In this document: in pieces, positions 59,375-64,000 of the stretch
Numbering within the stretch: position 1 is the stretch's first letter
Layout: each line of letters opens with the position of its first letter
From: JBGTFE01 sp049799955
Lineage (GTDB): Bacteria; Acidobacteriota; Blastocatellia; Pyrinomonadales; Pyrinomonadaceae
Direction: 5' to 3'
DNA: 64,000 bases
NCBI GenBank assembly: GCA_049799955.1
Contig: JBARIW010000103.1
Span: 4,518-68,517, forward strand
The notes under the pieces: model-generated
Database searches by the model: none
What the model saw: only the letters and a program-made list of their open reading frames with translations
Told to the model about the DNA's origin: nothing
Position numbers and translations under genes: made by a program

Positions 59375-59449
59375 TTAGTTCAAGGTTCAAAGTTTAAAGT
59401 TCAAGGTAAAAATCAAGCTTTGAACCTTGAACTTTAAACTTTGAACTAA
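59375..59449. repeat. TTCAAGG/TTCAAAG 7-mer hairpin
   Basis: Left arm 59375-59407 and right arm 59417-59449. Reading both in the same sense, the left holds units TTCAAGG, TTCAAAG, TTTAAAG, TTCAAGG and the right TTCAAAG, TTTAAAG, TTCAAGG, TTCAAAG: the same series shifted by one unit. The ctaB stop codon (59446-59448) is inside the right arm. Confidence 0.85.
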
Positions 59450-60345
59450 TGATTAAAAACCATCAGCGCAAACAGAAGCGGCAGATAAATGACGGAAACG
59501 AGCAGAAGTTTTCTGGCTTTTTCGTTTGATTTTGCCCGCGCCGCGCCGATGCTTGCCGCTAAAAACCAAATTCCGAGCAGGCTTGCCCCAATCAAATAAA
59601 TCAATCCGGCAATGCCGAAAAAATACGGCGCGAGGCTGACCGGAATCAGTAAAATCGTAAAAATCACGATTTGCTGAGCGGTGATTTTCCCTTCCGGCTC
59701 GATGACCGGAAGCATCAGAATTTTCGCTTTCGCGTATTGTTCGCGATACATCCACGCAATCGCCAGAAAATGCGGAAATTGCCAGAAAAGCAAAATTACA
59801 AACAAAGCGAACGCGCCTAAAGTAATTTCGTTTGCAGAAGATGTAAAACCCATCAGGGGCGGCATTGCGCCGGGAATTGCGCCGATTGCAGTCGAAACCG
59901 AAGTTCGCGTTTTAAGCGGAGTGTAGACCAAAACGTAGCCGACAATTACGACCAGTCCGAGTAATGCCGTTAAGTTATTGACCAGAACAGAGAGATAAAT
60001 TTCCGCTATCGAGCAAAGCAAAACTCCGAATATCAGGGCTTCCGAAACGGTTAGCTTATTCGCTGGCAAAGGTCTTCCGGCAGTTCGTTCCATCAGCGCG
60101 TCAGTTTTGCGTTCCCAAACCTGATTGAGCGTCGCCACGCCGAAAGCGAGAAGCGCTATGCCAATCATCGCGTTGATGAAAAGCACAAAATTAAAACCTT
60201 TGTCCGCGCCGAGATAAAATCCCGCAGCCGAAGTCAAAACGAGCATAAACGCTATGCGCGGCTTGGTCAGCTCGATATATGCCGCAAGTTTTTCGCGCGC
60301 GCCAATCGCTCTTGTTTCCTGAATTTCAGCCGTTGTAATGTCCAT
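59446..60345 (-). CDS. ctaB: Protohaem IX farnesyltransferase (haem O synthase)
   Basis: 299 residues from the ATG at 60345. It attaches a farnesyl chain to haem B for cytochrome oxidases. UbiA-family motif NQVWERKTDALMERTAGRPLP (about 77-97, holding the Asp-rich and basic substrate site) and the second motif YREQYAKAKILMLPV near 196-210 are present, with about nine helices. A TTG start ten codons earlier is less likely. First gene of the oxidase-assembly run on this strand. Confidence 0.92.
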   Translation of the reverse strand: MDITTAEIQETRAIGAREKLAAYIELTKPRIAFMLVLTSAAGFYLGADKGFNFVLFINAMIGIALLAFGVATLNQVWERKTDALMERTAGRPLPANKLTVSEALIFGVLLCSIAEIYLSVLVNNLTALLGLVVIVGYVLVYTPLKTRTSVSTAIGAIPGAMPPLMGFTSSANEITLGAFALFVILLFWQFPHFLAIAWMYREQYAKAKILMLPVIEPEGKITAQQIVIFTILLIPVSLAPYFFGIAGLIYLIGASLLGIWFLAASIGAARAKSNEKARKLLLVSVIYLPLLFALMVFNH

Positions 60346-60570
60346 TAAATTCTCTGAAAATACAATCTTTATCAAAGAATAACGTGATGTCTGAAATTTT
60401 CCTAATCCTTAAAGCCAAAGAAAAACTTCTTTTTTTCGAAAGGCAAACTAATTTTTAGCGGGATGACAAATAAATTTCGCTAAGATATGATTTTATTTCA
60501 TCCGGCGTTTTCAAAACCAAATAAGTATTCATCAAAACTTTTTCGGTTTTGCAAACATCAAAAATAAAAG

Positions 60571-62214
60571 ATGTCCGCAGCAGAAGAAACATTACAGGAA
60601 AAAAACTCCGCGTTTACAAAACGTAAAGACGCCTCACTCATCGAGCGCGGGTTAATTTTTATAAGTTCGGTCAGATTCGGCGTAACTCAGCTTATCTTTC
60701 TGGTAATTTTGGCGTTTCTCGGAATGATAATCGTTCAGCAAAACGTCAACGGCTTTGAAACTTATTATGTTTCGCTGACGCCAGCCGAAAAAATCGTCTT
60801 CGGCTGGCTCGGATTGTTTGATATTTATCATAGCTGGTATTTCAATTTTCTGCTCCTGACACTTTCGCTCAATATTATTCTGGCTTCGATTGACCATTTC
60901 CCTACAGCCTGGAAATATATTTCCAAACCGAAACTATCAGGCACGCCCGGTTGGCTGCTCAAACAAAAACAAAGCTCAGTTTTGAATTTCGTTGGAGAAA
61001 ATGAAGCTGAAGTAGCTGAGAAAATCAGTCGAATTTTTGCGCAAAACGGTCTGAAGCCGCAAATAACCGAAAGCAATTATAATTTTTACGCATTCGATGA
61101 AAGCGGTAACAAGGATTTTTCAAAAATTGAAAATAAAAGCTATCTATATGTTTTCGGCGAAAGCGGAAAATGGAATCGGCTCGGCGCTTATGTCGTTCAC
61201 GTTTTTCTCCTGACTTTATTTCTCGGTCATTTTGTCGCTCTGCAAACCGGATTCGACGCCGACGTGCGTTTTATGCCGGGACAAATTACAAATGAAATCC
61301 AGCTAATCCAGTTTAATCTCGACAAACAGGAACGATTTAACGTCGCGCTGCCGTTTACGATTACATGCACCGACATTCAGCAGAAACTGATTGACCCGAA
61401 AGGCGAAATCGGTATCGGCAATACGCTCGACTGGCGAACTCAGATTAAGATAACTGACCCCGAATACGGCGAAACCGTTGCCGATATAAGTTTGAACAAG
61501 CCGTTTAACTATCGCGGTTATCGCTTTTTTCAGGCAAGCGCGATTACGATGGGAAGCGCGAGAACAATGACGCTTGAGCTTACGCCCGAAAAAGGCGGCG
61601 AAGCGATAAAGGTTGAGCTGGCGCGAAACGGCGCGACCGTCTTGCCCGACGGAACAAAAGTCGAATACGAAGCTTTTTTTCCTGATTTCACTTTTGTCAA
61701 CGGTCAGCCGGATACACGCTCGGCGGAATATAATAATCCGGCGGCTGTTTTGAACGTAACTCCGCCGAACGGCGAAAAAACCAGAGTTTTCGCATTCGCC
61801 AATAAAATCGCCGACAATATTCCGGTCGGCGCGCCGAAAGCCGGTTATAAATGGCGCATGGCGGAATTTGAAAAATCGCCGCTCGCGCACGTTTTATCAA
61901 TCAAATACGACCCGTTCAATTCGGCTTTCGTCGCGTGGTATATCGGCGGTTTCGGACTTATCGGCGCATTGATTTTCGTATTTTTCTTTTCGCACAAACG
62001 CGTTTGGGCTTTAATCGAGCGAAAAGACGAAAGCGACGAAGGCTTTCGATTCGATGCGCTTCGTCCAATCGAGGCTTTAAAGGGCAAAAGCGATTTTGAA
62101 ATCGTTCTCGGCGGCGATACTAACCGAAGTCAGCAGGGTTTTGAAGATAAATTTAATAAATTAATATACAATTTGTCAGACTTAAAAGACAAAAATTCCG
62201 AGTCTGCGCTTTAG
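60571..62214 (+). CDS. resB: Cytochrome c biogenesis protein ResB
   Basis: 547 residues. Helices near 35-55, 85-105, 205-225 and 455-480 and a large periplasmic domain (about 226-450), the ResB/Ccs1 architecture. Motifs such as SVRFGVTQLIFLVILAFLGMIIVQQN (about 34-59) and GYRFFQAS near 317 are typical. With CcsB it exports haem and attaches it to CXXCH apocytochromes (System II). 56 bases before ccsB, so the two form an operon. It is needed by the peroxidase at 1484. The cytoplasmic C-terminal tail (about 480-547) is longer than usual. Confidence 0.9.
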   Translation: MSAAEETLQEKNSAFTKRKDASLIERGLIFISSVRFGVTQLIFLVILAFLGMIIVQQNVNGFETYYVSLTPAEKIVFGWLGLFDIYHSWYFNFLLLTLSLNIILASIDHFPTAWKYISKPKLSGTPGWLLKQKQSSVLNFVGENEAEVAEKISRIFAQNGLKPQITESNYNFYAFDESGNKDFSKIENKSYLYVFGESGKWNRLGAYVVHVFLLTLFLGHFVALQTGFDADVRFMPGQITNEIQLIQFNLDKQERFNVALPFTITCTDIQQKLIDPKGEIGIGNTLDWRTQIKITDPEYGETVADISLNKPFNYRGYRFFQASAITMGSARTMTLELTPEKGGEAIKVELARNGATVLPDGTKVEYEAFFPDFTFVNGQPDTRSAEYNNPAAVLNVTPPNGEKTRVFAFANKIADNIPVGAPKAGYKWRMAEFEKSPLAHVLSIKYDPFNSAFVAWYIGGFGLIGALIFVFFFSHKRVWALIERKDESDEGFRFDALRPIEALKGKSDFEIVLGGDTNRSQQGFEDKFNKLIYNLSDLKDKNSESAL

Positions 62215-62270
62215 CGCGGTAAAGTTTAGAAAAAGCAGCTTAAAGCTTGTAATCTAAACAATTAAAAAAT

Positions 62271-63866
62271 ATGGAAGAAGTAAGACGCATCGAAAATACA
62301 ATAACGTGGAAAGCATATTTACCAGCGATTCTGGCAATTATCGGAGCATTCCTGATGCTCGGATTGCGTCTCGAAATCGGCTCGCGGTTTATCGCCGATA
62401 CCGCTCTGATGATGCTCGCGCTGGCTTGCTACATTCTGGCGGCGCTGTTTCAGCTCACAAATCTTTACGCGCCTTCGGATATGGCGCAGAAAATCGGTTT
62501 GTGGAGCGCGATTCTCGGCGTTTTCTTCAATCTTTCGAGCTGGCTGACGCGTTGGGTCGCGGCTTACGATTTTGAAATTACACAGCTTCGCGCGAGCGGA
62601 AATATGGAATCGCCGTGGATGTTTCGATATATTCCGTTCGCCAATTTGTATGATTTGAGTCTTGCGTTCGCATTCGGCGCGGGAATCACGACGCTTTTTG
62701 TGGCTAACCGAAAACATTTTCAATTTTTGAGCGCGTTCACGCTTCCGCTCGCCGCTTTGATTTTAACTCTGGCGAGATTTATCGGTGGCGAACACTCGAA
62801 CTTGATGCCGATTCTCGACTCTTACTGGCGACCGATTCACGTCGGCGTCGCATCACTCAGCTACGGCGTCGCGCTGGTTTGTTTTGCGGTTGCGGTTATA
62901 TATCTGCTCAAAGACAAGGTAAAAGTCGAAGGAATGGCGATTTGGGCAAGCGTTTTCGCGCTCGGCGTGATTGCTTCCGTCAGTAAATTTTCCGTTTTCA
63001 GCGAATTTGTCTATCGCGCCGGACTTTTTGTGCCGAGCGCGCAGGGCGGAAAGCCTTTTTCAGCATTTTTCCGTCTCGATATTCCGTATGTCGGCGCGGC
63101 GCTGGTTTTAGCCGGAATTTTGCTTATCGGCGTTATCATTTCGTTTCTGCTTTACCTTTATCAAAACAACCAACTTGCAAAAACCGTCGGGCACATTTTG
63201 CTTAAACTTTCTCTCGTCGTCCAGATTGCCGCCATTGCGTTTCTGGTTTCGGGAATAAAATCGTCAAGCGACGTTTACCCCAGATTAAAAGACCAGCTTG
63301 CCAAAAATCCGGCGCAGATGATGACTGCCGGGAAAGCGATTGCCGAAAAACAGCAGCTTTCGGCGCAGGAATTTGCCGCGCTGACGCCGAACCAGTTTGA
63401 CCAGATGGGCAAGCAGTATTTGCAAATGAACGGCGATAAACTCTATCTCAGCATAAACGCAAATCCGGTTGAGCTTGCCGGTTTGATAACGGCTCTGGCG
63501 GGAACGTTCTTTGTGATTTTATTCGCTTTCAGAACGGAGAAACTGCGCGAACGTCTGCCTTCACTGGATTCGCTCGACGGTTTGATGTACCGAACCGCGT
63601 GTCTCGCATTTGCGGGCTTGGCGATGCTTCTGATTACGGGCGCGATTTGGGCAAACGAATCGTGGGGCAGACCGTGGGGATTTGACTCGAAAGAAACGGG
63701 CGCGCTCGTCGCGTGGCTGACTTACGCGGCGTTTCTGCACACGCGAATCTCTCGCGGCTGGAAAGGCAGAAGCTCTGCATATTTCGCCATTATCGCGTTT
63801 CTTTTCGTGATTTTCACATATCTCGGTGTCAGCTATCTGCTTCCGGGTCTGCACAGTTATGCATAA
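62271..63866 (+). CDS. ccsB: c-type cytochrome biogenesis protein CcsB (CcsA/ResC family)
   Basis: 531 residues with eight or more helices. The haem-handling signature WGRPWGFDSKETGALVAWL starts near 464 (the usual WGxxWxWD form has Phe at its second aromatic), and histidines expected to ligate haem lie in the flanking helices. An insert of about 100 residues (about 330-430) in the periplasmic loop is unusual. It transports haem to the outside in System II. Operon with resB and the partial gene after it. Confidence 0.9.
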   Translation: MEEVRRIENTITWKAYLPAILAIIGAFLMLGLRLEIGSRFIADTALMMLALACYILAALFQLTNLYAPSDMAQKIGLWSAILGVFFNLSSWLTRWVAAYDFEITQLRASGNMESPWMFRYIPFANLYDLSLAFAFGAGITTLFVANRKHFQFLSAFTLPLAALILTLARFIGGEHSNLMPILDSYWRPIHVGVASLSYGVALVCFAVAVIYLLKDKVKVEGMAIWASVFALGVIASVSKFSVFSEFVYRAGLFVPSAQGGKPFSAFFRLDIPYVGAALVLAGILLIGVIISFLLYLYQNNQLAKTVGHILLKLSLVVQIAAIAFLVSGIKSSSDVYPRLKDQLAKNPAQMMTAGKAIAEKQQLSAQEFAALTPNQFDQMGKQYLQMNGDKLYLSINANPVELAGLITALAGTFFVILFAFRTEKLRERLPSLDSLDGLMYRTACLAFAGLAMLLITGAIWANESWGRPWGFDSKETGALVAWLTYAAFLHTRISRGWKGRSSAYFAIIAFLFVIFTYLGVSYLLPGLHSYA

Positions 63867-63878
63867 AAAGGAGAATAT

Positions 63879-64000
63879 ATGTCAAAAACGAAAATCGTTG
63901 TTTCAGCAATTGCGGCGGGCGTTTTTTTGTCAGGAATTTTTCTGTTCGGTTTTTCTCCCGATTTCCGAGCCGTTGCTCAAAGAATGATTCGCACCAACAC
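63879..64000 (+). CDS. Partial gene, exported protein (cut by the window end)
   Basis: About 40 residues: MSKTKIVVSAIAAGVFLSGI and on, a clear signal peptide ending near FRAVAQ. AAGGAGA lies six bases before the ATG, 12 bases after ccsB, so it is the third gene of the cytochrome maturation operon. Identity cannot be told; a cytochrome c, thioredoxin-like or exported processing protein are all plausible. Confidence 0.6.
   Translation, partial: MSKTKIVVSAIAAGVFLSGIFLFGFSPDFRAVAQRMIRTN

Overview
The window reads as a piece of ordinary bacterial chromosome from a Gram-negative, aerobic, protein-degrading bacterium. The best guess is Acidobacteriota, class Blastocatellia (Pyrinomonadaceae-like). 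That guess rests on large secreted proteins ending in DFDGDGK-type repeats, System II cytochrome c maturation, many exported peptidases, zinc-ribbon/FHA signalling proteins and moderate base composition. It is inference, because no 16S rRNA or other lineage marker lies here. There is no prophage, insertion sequence, CRISPR array or tRNA gene; the only stable RNA gene is tmRNA.

Layout. 0-1.3 kb: TerC-type metal exporter behind a yybP-ykoY (Mn2+) riboswitch. 1.5-5.9 kb: a di-haem peroxidase fused to an Fn3 domain and six DxDGDG repeats, then a secreted alpha/beta hydrolase. 5.9-10.4 kb: rsmA and ribD, a small AT-rich pair of unknown genes, ftsY. 10.6-19.7 kb: a minus-strand run of signalling genes (zinc-finger membrane protein, HD-GYP, FHA-GAF-PP2C phosphatase, RDD, zinc-ribbon Ser/Thr kinase-FHA, zinc-ribbon FHA). 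19.9-25.6 kb: efflux adaptor and ABC ATPase, membrane protein, response regulator, Pit phosphate transporter with its DUF47 partner. 26-32 kb: M48 peptidase, trmB, rhomboid, fabG, Uma2, rph, murI. 32.4-37.5 kb: a GH-A-like protein and a BNR-repeat protein with the same six-repeat tail as the peroxidase. 37.7-43.9 kb: tmRNA, bcp, YkgJ-like protein, a RecA/Sak4-like ATPase behind two dyad operators, a secreted protein, sppA. 44-50.1 kb: two FtsX/MacB permeases, a Yip1-like protein, oppF-GNAT-oppD. 50.3-57.7 kb: four exported peptidases (S41, M28, S9, M1). 57.7-64 kb: an orphan c-di-AMP riboswitch, a cytochrome oxidase tail (DUF420, subunit III, ctaB), resB and ccsB.

The most unusual feature is dispersed. 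More than a dozen intergenic spots carry degenerate tandem repeats with a 7-nt period, mostly folded back as long inverted repeats. Each spot uses a different 7-mer, although several 7-mers recur at two loci. Arms abut or overlap start and stop codons, sometimes differ by whole 7-mers, and at rsmA the repeat is translated. The second surprise is a complete c-di-AMP (ydaO) riboswitch with a good promoter and terminator but no gene after it. Third is the RecA-like ATPase promoter, covered by two copies of a TTTGTYTCA-N4-TGAAACAAA dyad.
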